A stretch of 64,000 nt of DNA. It comes from Globodera rostochiensis. Taxonomy: Eukaryota; Nematoda; Chromadorea; Rhabditida; Heteroderidae. The position numbers and the translations under genes are program-made. The DNA is taken from NCBI GenBank assembly GCA_018350325.1, contig JAEVLN010000011.1:2104449-2168448 (forward strand), given 5' to 3'. The notes beneath the pieces are model-generated. The model searched no databases and was not told where the DNA came from. It was given only the letters and a program-made list of their open reading frames with translations. Of the stretch, positions 23,601-35,629 are shown piece by piece. Each line of letters starts with the position of its first letter. Position 1 is the first letter of the stretch.

Positions 23601-24630
23601 TAAAATTTAGTTACTGAACATGCTCTCTGCGATTCCCCGTCGTCATCGTCCTCCTCTTTCGGCATTTTGGACGCTTCTTTAACAGCGGTAACGTCTGGTG
23701 TTGGGGTTGAACCCTAATTAAAACATTTCAGACTCTCCCGTCCGGTTATGTCTGTGTGGTGCCGGCACTGTACAACGACACGGCACTGCTCCGCTTTCTG
23801 GTCACGGGTCAGGCTCGTCCCGTTCTGTTCATTGGCTATTTGAATGAGGTGTTCTGCTTCCATTTCGCTATTTTTTGATTTAAAAATAATAATTTCCCGA
23901 ATATTTTAGCCCCTTCACATGGTCGAAGTGGCGGAACTAACGCCCCGATTCGGTTGGTCATTACCACAATCCGTCCTTATTGGGAGGGCATGGGAACCCG
24001 CAATTTTTCCAACATTGAAAAAGCCCCCCCCCTTCCACAGTGTTTGGCGATTGTCGTGGTCTTTGGCTTTTTAAATTTCAAATTACTCTTTCAAATGCTT
24101 AAAAATGATTTTAGGCTTAATTCCCTGGTGGATGCCGCGAGTGGCCGAATTGTTTGCGCGTTATCTGATCACACTGTCGTTGGCCATGGGCATTTTGAAC
24201 GCTGTGCCCTGCTATGGACTGGACGGACAGTTCATCGGCACCACCGTCGTGGACTATTTTTGCCAAAATTGGCCACTGAGGTGCTCGCGACATTGTCATT
24301 AATAATTTGCCAACACTGAGATCCTTTCGCGTGATCCGATCATTACTGATCGGTGTTTGGGGTGATTACCCGAAGAAATTTTTGGGTTTGATATCAAATC
24401 GAAGAACCGGACAGATATAATTCAGTTCGGGTAACTGAATTTGCGGAATGCTAGATAACTTTTTTTCTTATAATTTTCTTTTTTTAATATTTTCCACTTT
24501 GATTTAATGATATATTTTGATTCTCAGCGTTCGGAAGCGGATGTCCAATATGCTGGTGACCAGCGGAACAGTCATTTTTTGCTCCAACATTCTGATCGGA
24601 TTTGCCAGATCGCTTTTCAACAATCATTGA
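20641..24630 (+). CDS. MBTPS2: Site-2 protease (MBTPS2, family M50 zinc metalloprotease)
   Basis: Seventeen exons join in phase to 694 residues (20641-20732, 20793-20841, 21007-21183, 21303-21449, 21773-21857, 21916-22010, 22115-22226, 22372-22521, 22596-22816, 22942-23053, 23194-23345, 23397-23583, 23611-23687, 23732-23848, 23910-23952, 24115-24280, 24528-24630). The zinc motif HEAGH is at 214-218, split by an intron after HE. Downstream are [22 protein letters not shown] and a PDZ-like region. A serine-rich cysteine loop ([13 protein letters not shown]) follows. The second zinc ligand motif, LDG, is at 641-643 in [11 protein letters not shown]. The enzyme cleaves membrane-bound transcription factors (SREBP/ATF6 type) inside the bilayer in the Golgi. 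Introns 2 and 10 begin with GC. An outron-like TTTTAG lies at 20591-20596. The exon 12/13 junction beside a poly-G run is the least certain. Confidence 0.93.
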
Positions 24631-25592
24631 AATGATTGATTGATTTTGCCTTTATTCTGATGGATTTGTTTTCCCAGAATGGTTTTTTCCCGTGTCCGAT
24701 TTGATTAATTCTCATTCTGTTGTGACCCGTTTTTTCTTTCGGTGATTTGATTCCGATCAGATCAAACTCCAGTTTGTTTTTTTGTAACTCCGTTGTGCCA
24801 ACAATCCATTTTTTTCATTTGTTTATATTTTTTTTGTGCCACATGATTTCATCATTTTTCATTTTAAGGCTGCTGAAATGTTAACTAGAAGTTGTTTTTT
24901 CAATTTTCCCGCAAACGCCCATTTATCACACATATCTCTTTTTATGCTTTCACTTTTTTGTTAATTCCTTTTTAATGTGTTTTGTTGCTCACGCATAAAT
25001 CATTTTATTACTCTTTTATTGCCTTTGAAAATCGATCTTTTGTTTGTTGGAATGAACCGGTTACATTGATTTAATCAGATGGACCGGATGATTGTACTGC
25101 CGAAAAATTTATTCTCTAAGGAAGCATATAAATTGATTATCCCATTTAAAATATGCATTATAAAAATTTAATAAAATATATTTTTTACCGTATTTTTCCT
25201 ATTAGTAGCCCCCTCTCTATTTGAAGCCCCCTCTCGAATTGTAGCCCCCCCTCGAGGGGGGGGGGGGGGGGGGGTTGAAAAATAGAAGCCCCGGGGCTAC
25301 TAATCGGAAAAATACGATAACTATTATAATTTTAAAAAACATTTATAAAAACAAATTTTATTTTAAACTAAAATAGGCCATTTGTGTTTTCAGCTTTTAG
25401 TTTGTTCGTGCAAAATAAAATCTTATTTACTAAATTTCTGCTAATGTTGATCAACTCTGCGCCTAATCACTAATTGCGTGTCAATGATAAGACGGCGATC
25501 AAACAAAAAGTCCCATTTTGTTTAATTATCGTTTAAATGGAAAAAGCTACAAATCTTTTTTTAAATGCTAACAACGTTTCAATTTCACGCGT
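24631..25592. other. 3' flank of S2P and intergenic
   Basis: AT-rich with no coding signal. It contains the fold-back at 25188-25317. Confidence 0.5.
25188..25317. repeat. Fold-back with TAGCCCC words and a ~20-nt poly-G
   Basis: The outer arms CCGTATTTTTCCTATTAGTA and its near-complement TACTAATCGGAAAAATACG are about 28 bp each and include GTAGCCCC / GGGGCTAC. Between them are three GTAGCCCCC-like words and a run of about twenty G. It could form a long hairpin or quadruplex. Confidence 0.75.
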
Positions 25593-26161
25593 TCAATATT
25601 TCGGGCATTTGTATTGCGAGACGCATTTGTTGGTCTTCGGGTCGCGCACCAATCCCTTCACGCATTGGCAAGTCGAGCAGTTCATTTTGGTGCAACCGTA
25701 CGGGCTTGGCTTGTCACAACTCGGCTCGCATCCGTTACATTTCTCCGAACCGGTCTCCTCGTCTTGAGGGCACTGAACAAAAAAATTAATGTTTTTAAAT
25801 TTACTTTAATTTGTATTTTTACCTTCGGTGGGCATTTGTATTGCGAGACGCATTTTTTGGTCTGCGAGTCGCGCACCATTCCCTTCACGCAGTCGCAGGA
25901 GCACTTGCAGAACTTTGTAGTGCAAACATCCGGCTTCGGATTCTCGCAACTCGGCTCGCATCCGTTGCAACTCTTCTGACCCGGTTCTTCATTTGCAGGG
26001 CACTGATAAATAAATAAATAAATTAATTAATTTCCAAATCATTATTTTTAAAAATTTTAATAAATTATCTTTAAAATAGCGCTTACTTTGCAGTATTTGT
26101 CATAATCTTCTGCAATTGTTGACGCAATGCAAAGGACGATCAAACAAAGAATTTTGAACAT
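25593..26161 (-). CDS. Secreted two-domain TIL-type cysteine-rich protein (left copy)
   Basis: Exons on the minus strand are 26087-26161, 25823-26002 and 25593-25772, giving 144 residues. Residues 1-18 form a signal peptide (MFKILCLIVLCIASTIAE). Each later exon encodes one domain of about 60 residues with ten cysteines. Its spacing is CPANEEPGQKSCNGCEPSC, then KFCKCSCDCVKGMV and KKCVSQYKCP. This matches the trypsin-inhibitor-like (TIL) cysteine-rich fold of secreted serine-protease inhibitors. Each domain being one phase-0 exon suggests the domains arose by exon duplication. The gene lies head-to-head with a near-identical copy at 29195-29778. Whether it inhibits a protease is inference; plain structural or mucin-like roles are possible. 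Confidence 0.85.
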
Positions 26162-26231
26162 TTTATTCAAATTTATTAATTAAAATTAAGAGAATTAAAT
26201 TTAACAGATAATTAAACTGAGAGATTCCACG

Positions 26232-26242
26232 GGTTTAAATAG
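26232..26242 (-). promoter_or_regulatory. Candidate TATA box of the left TIL gene
   Basis: On the minus strand CTATTTAAACC lies about 75 bp upstream of the ATG, in the position corresponding to the TATATATAAA of the right copy. Confidence 0.4.
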
Positions 26243-26529
26243 TGCATTTTGATTGGGAGAGGCAGGCGATTATTTATTATTAATTTGTATTTGGCCATTC
26301 AATGTAATTAAGAAACACTTTTTTTTTTGCTTTTGCGGGAAAAGGTGAGCCGCTAAAAAGGAACGAATTGGTCTTGGGCGTGGCGGGAACATGAAAGAAG
26401 AAACTATGCGCACTGCTTACAAAAACGGAGGGCAAATTGAGGCTAATTGGTGGCGGTAATTTTTGGCCGATTTATGCAAAAACTGTGACTAATGGGCCGG
26501 CCATTACGCGAACATTGGTGGGAGAGAAT

Positions 26530-27722
26530 GATCGGAGTTAACACCTAATTAGAACGGGAGTAAAGATTAGATCGATTGGAGTTAACACCTAATTAGTACG
26601 GGAGTAAAGATTACAGATCGATTGGAGTTAACACCTAATTAGTACGGGAGTAAAGATTACAGATCGATTGGAGTTAACACCTAATTAGTACGGGAGTAAA
26701 GATTAGATCGATTGGAGTTAACACCTAATTAGTACGGGAGTAAAGATTACAGATCGATTGGAGTTAACACCTAATTAGTACGGGAGTAAAGATTACAGAT
26801 CGATTGGAGTTAACACCTAATTAGTACGGGAGTAAAGATTACAGATCGATTGGAGTTAACACCTAATTAGTACGGGAGTGAAGATTACAGATCGATTGGA
26901 GTTAACACCTAATTAGTACGGGAGTAAAGATTACAGATCGATTGGAGTTAACACCTAATTAGTACGGGAGTAAAGATTACAGATCGATTGGAGTTAACAC
27001 CTAATTAGTACGGGAGTAAAGATTACAGATCGATTGGAGTTAACACCTAATTAGTACGGGAGTAAAGATTACAGATCGATTGGAGTTAACACCTAATTAG
27101 TACGGGAGTAAAGATTACAGATCGATTGGAGTTAACACCTAATTAGTACGGGAGTGAAGATTACAGATCGATTGGAGTTAACACCTAATTAGTACGGGAG
27201 TAAAGATTACAGATCGATTGGAGTTAACACCTAATTAGTACGGGAGTAAAGATTACAGATCGATTGGAGTTAAGACCTAATTAGTACGGGAGTAAAGATT
27301 ACAGATCGATTGGAGTTAACACCTAATTAGTACGGGAGTGAAGATTACAGATCGATTGGAGTTAACACCTAATTAGTACGGGAGTAAAGATTACAGATCG
27401 ATTGGAGTTAACACCTAATTAGTACGGGAGTAAAGATTACAGATCGATTGGAGTTAACACCTAATTAGTACGGGAGTAAAGATTACAGATCGATTGGAGT
27501 TAACACCTAATTAGTACGGGAGTGAAGATTACAGATCGATTGGAGTTAACACCTAATTAGTACGGGAGTAAAGATTACAGATCGATTGGAGTTAACACCT
27601 AATTAGTACGGGAGTAAAGATTACAGATCGATTGGAGTTAACACCTAATTAGTACGGGAGTAAAGATTACAGATCGATTGGAGTTAACACCTAATTAGTA
27701 CGGGAGTAAAGATTACAGATCA
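26530..27722. repeat. Minisatellite, ~26 copies of a 46-bp unit
   Basis: The unit contains GGAGTTAACACCTAATTAG followed by TACGGGAGTAAAGATTACAG. Copies are almost identical; variants are GAGTGAAG for GAGTAAAG, one GTTAAGACC, and a few units lacking two bases (GATTAGATCG). There are no unique spacers, so it is not a CRISPR array. It sits between the two head-to-head TIL genes. Confidence 0.95.
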
Positions 27723-29194
27723 TTCACATTTATGCATTTTGTGTTCCCCGACACATTGCCCAGTGAGAATGATGGCATTTGCTTTCCTTTGACGCCCTGA
27801 AATAAAACATTTTGGTGCAAAAATGTCGCCTTTGTTCATCAACCATTTTTCTCGTTCCGGAAGGAACACGCATAAATAAAATGCCTTTAAATGTTTATTC
27901 ATTTTTCCCCCATTTTCACGGCTTACCAAAAGCAATGCTTTTCATTAATGCTTTTTAAAGCTTACCTTTTTTGGAATTTGCCAAATGGTTTAAATGAGCT
28001 TTTCTTATTTATTCGCTGCATTCCTTTGCATCTTCTCTCACAGTGTAAATTATCCCATTTTGTTCCCTTTGATTCAAATCCATTCAAAATCATCCCCTAT
28101 AAAATTGTCTGTTCTGTCCCAATGCCAAGCCATCGCTTCATATGTCAAACATCCCCCCCCCCTTTCGTGCCACACTATTTAAGCTCGCCCCAAATTCCCA
28201 TTTAGGGGTTTGTTTGGACGTTCAAATCGTCCCAAAAGACATAAACCTGCGACACAACAATAACCAAAAAGTGCGGATTATTTTCATTAATCTTCTAATG
28301 GCACAAAATAAAATATGAAAAATATTTTAGGTATTATTTACTCAACTGACTCCCAAAATAAAATGCGGGTTGACTAAACAAACTTAAAATCTGTTGATTA
28401 AAAGATCTTTCATAATTTAAAATGGTAAAAAATATTTTTGTCCACAAAAATGGAATTATAAACGCATTAAAAATCATATAAAAGGCTAATCTTTTGGGCA
28501 ATATTGTGGATTATTTTGTTTATTTACACAGTCCGTGATGAAAATCCATCATCAAAAATATTTATATGTAGGCTCAAACATATTTTTTTAGTGCCTATAA
28601 ATGCGTATTTTTGGGGTTTTTTGGCAAATAAAAGCTTTGTTTTTAATGGAAAATGTCTTAAGAAAAATGCAATAAAAAACATTTAAAAAATTTATTTTAT
28701 TTTCCGTTGTTCCATTAATTAGTTCCACCAATTGGCCTCAATTTGCCCTCCATTTTTGCAAGCAGTGCGCAATGTTTCATCACCTTCCCCCGCACTTTTT
28801 TTGCCACATTAAAAAAGGTTATTTATATTTGAAAATATTAATTTGCTGCTCCTCCAATCAATCCATTTTTTTAAACGGAAAATAACTCAATAAACAAATC
28901 AACCAATTTTTTTTTGCTTGCAACACATAATAAGGTCGGAACTGGAAGTTCGAATGCAGAAACTTGCTGATTTGTGAGTGATCAAATGATCTCTGCTCCA
29001 TTTCGTCCGCCCATTTCCCGTTTAATAATAAATTATACAAAAAACTTCCAGTTCCAATCATTTTTGCGCACTGGCCCATCATTATTCATATTTTTTTAAT
29101 TATATATAAATAATTGCATTTCACTGTTCATTAAATATGTTGCCAAATATGAATTTTAAATTAGTTAACTCAGTTAAATTTTAATTGAATAAAA
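27723..29194. other. Intergenic, right arm of the TIL inverted duplication at its end
   Basis: No gene is seen. From about 28715 rightward the sequence is the reverse complement of about 26380-26460 (shared words CCTCAATTTGCCCTCC and AAGCAGTGCGCA), so the promoter region is part of the inverted duplication. The remainder is AT-rich with one C run at 28146-28154. Confidence 0.6.
29101..29110 (+). promoter_or_regulatory. Candidate TATA box of the right TIL gene
   Basis: TATATATAAA lies 85 bp upstream of the ATG at 29195, a plausible core promoter distance. Confidence 0.45.
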
Positions 29195-29778
29195 ATGTTC
29201 AAAATTCTTTGTTTGATCGTCTTTTGCATTGTGCCAACAATTGCAGAAGAGTATGACAAACAATGCAAAGTGAGCGCTATTTTAAAGAATTTTTAATAAT
29301 TTATTAAAATTTAAAATAATATTTGGAAATAATTTATTTATTTATTTATCAGTGCCCTGCAAATGAAGAACCGGGTCAGAAGAGCTGCAACGGATGCGAG
29401 CCGAGTTGCGAGAATCCGAAGCCGGATGTTTGCACTACAAAGTTCTGCAAGTGCTCCTGCGACTGCGTGAAGGGAATGGTGCGCGACTCGCAGACCAAAA
29501 AATGTGTACCAAAAAAGAACTGTCCTTTAAAGGTAAAAACAAAAATTAAATTAAGAAAACAAAATTATTTTTGTTAATTTTTTATTTAGTGCCCTCCAGG
29601 CGAGCAGCCCGGTTCAAAGAGATGCAACAAATGCGAGCCGACTTGCGACAACCCGAACGCGCGTCCTTGCACCAAAATTGGCTGCACGTCATGCGACTGT
29701 ATCCAGGGAATTGTGCTAACGTTGCGCAACACGAAGACGAACAAATGTGTGGCGCAACAACAATGTCCGAAAAATTGA
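29195..29778 (+). CDS. Secreted two-domain TIL-type cysteine-rich protein (right copy)
   Basis: Exons 29195-29269, 29353-29532 and 29590-29778 give 147 residues. The signal peptide (MFKILCLIVFCIVPTIAE) and the first domain are nearly identical to those of the left copy, including CPANEEPGQKSCNGCEPSC and CSCDCVKGMVRDSQTKKC. The second domain has diverged strongly (CPPGEQPGSKRCNKCEPTC, then KIGCTSCDCIQG) and is three residues longer. Such uneven divergence suggests gene conversion over the 5' half or relaxed or diversifying selection on domain 2. The predicted fold and role are the same: secreted TIL-type, probably a protease inhibitor. Confidence 0.87.
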
Positions 29779-30056
29779 TTGGGAAATGCATACAGAGAAT
29801 TTGGGAAATTGTACTTTTGCATTGTTTATTGGTTTGGAATTGTGCGATGTCACGAATGCCGGGATTTTGTCGTGATCCCTTTTCTTAACAAACATTGTTA
29901 TACTAATTTCACCACGCCGGACCTCGACATTCATTTTATGTAACCAAAAATGTTCGGAAAACAAAAGCCGTAGTAAATTATTTTTAAGAGTCATCGGATG
30001 CTTATCAAATTATAAATGCTTTAAAAAAGCGCCAGAAAAATCACAATTTTTATTAA

Positions 30057-30351
30057 ATTGTGCACAATTTTCTTAACTTTACTTTCGCCGCGGGCACTAT
30101 AAATTTGTTTTGACGACCAAAAATGCTCCAAATTTCACCAAATTTTGGTTGGACTAATCTGGCATCATTAAAAGAATGTCTTCAAAATTTCGTCCTGAAA
30201 TACAACCGCTGAGCTGTGTTACACGGCCTCGAAAATTTAGAAAAATTCAATGGCTGGAAAAAACAGTGTCTAACATCACTCTGTCTGCCGCGTCATTGGA
30301 GGCTGTCTGTTTATTTGTTTAAATGATTTTGGCGTTATGATTTGCACAAAT
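30057..30351. repeat. ~295-bp repeat, copy 2 (upstream of rib-2)
   Basis: Near-identical to 20206-20497 in the same orientation, ending 107 bp before the rib-2 start codon. The high identity implies recent duplication or transposition. Confidence 0.85.
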
Positions 30352-30457
30352 ATTAATTTGCTGAGGTTTAATTAAAAGTACAAATTTTCGTTTTTAAATT
30401 TAATTTTAGTTCAAATAATCATTTTAAATCAGAAAAAAATGCAATAATGGGCGAGCG

Positions 30458-33400
30458 ATGTGGCAAAAGAGACGGCGGCCCCTCAGATGGCTCTTCTCCG
30501 GCGGACGTTTTCTCCAATTGGCATTTGCATTGTTTTTTCTGTTGATTTTTCTTACAATTTTTGTGACTTTTTCATCAAAACGAAGCATCGATTTGAATAT
30601 TCCGTGGAATGGGTAAGTGTAAGAAAAATGTTTACGGATTAGGGTACCTTTTATAAATTTTCCAAGACGGGTTGTCTGTCGGTTCCCCCAAAAACTTACG
30701 GACACTAAACATTTTCTGGCCCAGGGCTACCAGAAAATTCAAAAATTTGCCAAACATTTTTAAGAAGGCATTCTTTGCGCTCGTCAGCCGAAATTCGATC
30801 ACAACAAAATGCCGCCGGCGACGGCAATTTGGCACCTTCAAAATGTTGTGAATGCGGCGGCGGCGGTTCCAAAGGATGGCGCAGTCATTTTGTGCCCGCT
30901 GAGACGGAGGCCCGCGTTTTTCAATCCGTCCGACGGGAACATATCGAATTGTTGGGGAAGTTGGACGAGGCACAGGCCAAACTGGACGCCATCGACAAGA
31001 AAATACCCGAAAGAGGTCGTGAGGTTTTTTTCGTTGAAAATTCTTGCGAAATTTAAAAATACCTGAGAAAATCAAAAAATTTTAAAAAGGAAATTCGGCG
31101 CGTGCAAAATTTAAGTAAATGCTGAAGTTGGTCACTAATTGGTCCAAGCTTGTTTTTTTTGGCAATTTTTGGTTGATTTCAGAGGCCGAACTTGCCAAGC
31201 TGGAGTTGCGTGTGGAGGAGCTGCAGTTGTTGCGCAAGGAGTACAGTGACAGTCGCAGTGTGCGCGTCCAACTGCCGCACTTCCCGCTGATGCGACGTGC
31301 CAAAAAAGGGGCGGAGGACCGAAAGTCGGAAATTGCTGAGCAACAACAATTTGAGGATAATCACTTCGATTTCAGGTTCTTTTTATTGACACAATTTCCA
31401 AAAAGCAAAAATATGGCAAATTTTATTTAAAAAATTCACAGCATTTTTATTTTTAAAAAATAAAATTGGCCTAAGAATTGTGCCAACGGGGAGGGGGATT
31501 TCAAACGAAAACGTCGGCGACTGAACCAATTTTAGTCGGTGTTCCATCACCGACCCGTCGATGCCGTTGTTCGTTTACCCGCTGAACACGCCGACGTCTT
31601 CCCTTTTGGCCACACATTTCCATCGTCAATTTGTCTCGGGCCAACACATCGCGTCGATTACCACAACACCGGCACGGGCATGTCTATTTGTGGCCATCAT
31701 TGATCAGCAAAATGGAACAAATGCCGGCACTTTGCCCTTCAACCGTTTTGGCACAACCGAAGGCCGAAACCATTTGGTGTTGGATTTGCACGGACGGTTG
31801 GGTGCCGTGGATCAACAGCGCCAACATTTGGGCTCAGCGGTGTTGATCACGCCTCGTTCTGATCACTCGACAATTCGCAGGTCGAATGTGATCAGAATTG
31901 TGTCTTGAGGGAATCGAGTTTGGCGTGCCCGCTTCCACCCGATTCCGGGCTCTGAGGATTATTATTATTTTTTTGTATCCGAGACATATCTGACCGATAG
32001 ATACATTATTTATTTAAAAATATCGGCCATATTTGCTCCTGGTTTCTGATTTTAAATTGATTGGTCTTCTAAGCCAATCGATCAGATTTTAAAACCGATC
32101 ATACAAAAAAAAAATGAGATTTTTATGCAACAATTTTTTATAAAATTTAAGTGGACATTTTGTATTTCCGCTTCATTTGGACGTGCCGGTGCCGAGTGCC
32201 GACCGTTGGCGAACGTTTCCCGCTTTATTGCCGGTGATGCGCAAATATTTTGTCAGTTTGGTAACCAATCCGGCACTGCTCAATGAACGGCAACTGAACG
32301 ATTTGGCCGAACTCAAAAAATCGCTGGTGGGCCATTCAAACCGATCAAAAGGGGCGTAATGTAATCGGAAGTGATCCATTTGCAACATTTTATATTTTAT
32401 TTAAAGGATTTTTTTTTGAATATATTCGCTTCATTTTGCCATCTTTAGGACTCTTCCCAAGACGCGCATTTGATCGATTTGGAATGTCCGTTGGGCAACA
32501 ATTCTTCTCCCTTTCCTTCTGATCACTTTTGTTACGCGGCCGAGGACCGATTGCGCATGGGTCGTCAGTCCCTTTTCACCATTTTGTTCCCCGAATTGCC
32601 TTTTTTCCAACGTCTGAACATTTTTTTCTTTTTTGTTTTAATTAAATTGAAAATTTTAGAATTATTCTACGAGTCTCTGGCGACCGGTTGGTTCTATTTT
32701 ATGCTTATTTTTAAATTCTTTGGTTCCATCCATTTTTTGTTTAGTTACATATTTAAAATTGAGTTTTTTCAATATTTATTTTAGGGATGAACTCCCCCGT
32801 TCGGATTTTTCTAGTAAAAAAATACACCCATTTTTCCTCGGGGGTTTTTGAATGGGAAATCCCCAACGTCGGGATTTCAACCCCTAATTTATTTTCTTTA
32901 ATTTGTTGCCCTTTTAATTATTTCCCCTAATTTTAAGGCTCCATTCCCGTCGTTTGTTCCCATCGCGCGCCCTTTCCCTTTGGGCGTTTAATCGACTGGC
33001 GTTTGGCCACCGTTCGCATTTTGCCCGACCGTTTCCCCGAATTGCACTTTATTCTGCGCGCCATTCCGTCCGCCGATTTGATCGAATTGAAACGAAAGGG
33101 ACGCTTTTTCTTTGAACATTTTTTGGCCGACACAAAAGGCAATTTAAAATTATTTATTTATTATTTGTTTTTTTTAATTAAAATCAAACGATTCGATGCA
33201 ATCCCTTTTTGGTTGAACCTTTTTAGTTGTTGTCCATGCTATTCTGTCCGCCATGCGTGTACTTCTTCAACTTCCCGGAGGGGAGCAGCCCGAGCCGGAA
33301 ACTGTGCCTTTGTACAGCAGCAACTCCAGTTCAACATTTCCATCATTTGTTTCAACGTTCATCAAACCGCCATACGATGACGAATATTTGGGTCCCATTG

Positions 33401-35254
33401 AGGTCCAAATTTTCATTGTTTTTACTAGGGTTGAGCGGTACCGGGACTTTTGGAAAAACCGGGACCGGGACTAAATTTGGTCCCGGTCAAAAAAAACCGG
33501 GACTGCTGGACAAAAACAAGAAAAAAAATCATTTTTTAAAAACCGGGACTTTTATAGTGGGATTTTAAAGGATTTTTGAAAAACCGGGACCAAAATTTCA
33601 GTACCAAAATTTGAAAAATTGACCATTTCAGTACTGGTCCCGGTCCCGCTCAACCCTAGTTTTTACTAAAAAATCGAACGATTCAAACTGAACGTTTTCA
33701 GCTTCCGCTCGAATCTCTTTCATATGTGCACAATTTTACCGCCTTGTCATTGGTCAGAATTTGTTGTTTAATTTTACATTTAATTTAATTACAGTATTCC
33801 GACCAAATTTGGAACCATTTTCCGATGGCCATTGGCACTTCGCCACGTTTTCTTCCATTTGCGCACTTTTTGCCGTCGGACGCCGAATTTGGCGAGGACA
33901 CGGCCTTTGGCATGCGTCCAATTTTGCCCGGGTCGGGCCAAGAATTTGCGTTGGCATTGGGCGGCAACAGACCTCGGGAGCAGTTCACCGGTTCGTTTTT
34001 CGAGACAATTTAAGAATTTTGAACATTTTTTACAGTTATAATCCTCGCTTATAATCGGGAGCAAGTGTTGTTGGTAGGTAAATCAAATTGATTTGATCCT
34101 GATCATGTCTGTGATTTGTACATCTCCCAGAACACGTTGGAACGTTTGAACAATTTGCCACATTTGAACCGGGTGATTGTTGTCTGGAATGATGTCAACC
34201 GGTTACCTTCCATTCCTGCATGGCCTCGCCTCCATGTGCCCGTGCTGTTCATCAACGGCACACGGAATTCATTGAACAACCGCTTCATCCCATACAAAGA
34301 GATCGAAACCGAGGCAATTTTTTCCATGGACGACGACATGGACATCAAGCAGTTCGAGATTGTGTTTGCCTTCAGGCAAATTTTAGGCTTATTTCAAATG
34401 TCTTGAGGCAATTTTCAATTCGTTTTGGATTCTTCCATGCATTCTTGGGGGAGGGAGGAGTGCCATTAGTTTTTTGTTCAATTATAATAAAAATGAAATA
34501 ATTTTCGATTTACAGAGTTTGGCGAGAGCACAGAGACCGGATTGTCGGCTTCCCGGCACGGTTTCATGCCCGGTTTGGCGACGATAACTTCTACAACAGC
34601 AATCACACTTGTCAGGTTGGGGCATTTTTCGATCGGAATTATTTTTTGGTGGAAGATTATTTTTAATTTTGTTGATCAGAAACCGGTTTGGTTTTTCAGT
34701 ACAGCATGATTTTGACGGGAGCTGCCTTCATTCATAAGGTGATATATATTTAATTGCATTTAAATTTGAATTGTCTTTAAATTAAATTGCATTTTCACAT
34801 TTTTATTTTATCGAATTTTAAGTTTTATCTCCACGCCTACACTTATCATATGCCCGCGATCATTCGACTTACGGTGGACGAGTGGATGAACTGCGAGGAT
34901 TTGGCCATGAACTTTTTGGTGGCCCATTTGACGCGCAAAGCACCGATCAAAACAACCAGTAAATGGACGTTACGGTACAAAAAAATTAATCGATTAAAAT
35001 AATTATATTTAAAAACATTAAATTTAAAACAAATAATTAGCAAAAACAAATTTTTTATATTTTGCAGTTGTCCTTCATGTCCCGAAATGTTGTCAAATGA
35101 CGAAACGCATTTTGTGGAGCGTCACCAGTGCATTCGCTTCTTCACCCGCGTGTACGGCTACAACCCGTTGGTGTTCTCCCAATTCCGTGCCGACTCCGTG
35201 CTGTTCAAGACGCGAGTGCCACAAAACCATCAAAAATGCTTCCGTTACGTCTGA
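30458..35254 (+). CDS. rib-2: Exostosin-like glycosyltransferase EXTL3 / RIB-2
   Basis: Seventeen exons, from 30458-30612 to 35068-35254, join in phase to 896 residues, close to the roughly 920 of vertebrate EXTL3. The N-terminus is basic ([10 protein letters not shown]) followed by a signal anchor ([18 protein letters not shown]), giving type II Golgi/ER topology. A coiled-coil stem covers about 80-190, then a GT47-like exostosin domain. The C-terminal GT64 domain begins at [19 protein letters not shown]. Its catalytic DXD is DDD at 723-725 in [11 protein letters not shown]. Conserved [11 protein letters not shown] and [10 protein letters not shown] follow, and the protein ends [10 protein letters not shown]. 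The enzyme initiates and helps extend heparan-sulphate chains. Introns at 33139 and 34376 start with GC. The intron 33403-33701 holds a hAT MITE. ASNSD1 follows in the same direction after 375 bp. Confidence 0.95.
33426..33658. mobile_element. 233-bp hAT MITE in a rib-2 intron
   Basis: The terminal inverted repeats are TAGGGTTGAGCGGTACCGGG and its complement with one mismatch (22 bp in all). The 8-bp target duplication GTTTTTAC is exact (33418-33425 and 33659-33666). The interior repeats ACCGGGAC words. A diverged relative without a clear left end is around 41120-41265. Confidence 0.93.
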
Positions 35255-35629
35255 GAGGCTCTGGCTATTCTCAGTCTGACGAAATAGAGAAAAACAAATG
35301 TTTTAGCCAATTTTTTTTTTGAAAATTTGTCATATTTTTGAAATATGGGTGTTATTTTGCAATTAATTTGACAAATTGTTCCCTTAAATCTGATTTAAAA
35401 TTTATGCTGTATTTATACTCAAAAAATTTGATTTGTTGATCTCTTACAATTGTTCTTAATTTGCTTCCTCAGAAAATAATTGCTATAATTTTGTAATCTT
35501 TACAAAAGGTGCTACATTAAATTTATATAATAATTTTGTCATAATTTACTGTTGCAATGCTTAAATATTTAAATGTTTTTTTCCGATTAAAATTTGTACA
35601 ATTATTTTTTATTGCTGAACATAGACAAA

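Noticed and set aside
26530..27722. Possible CRISPR-like array
   Set aside because: The repeats are contiguous with no unique spacers, and the genome is eukaryotic. It is a minisatellite.
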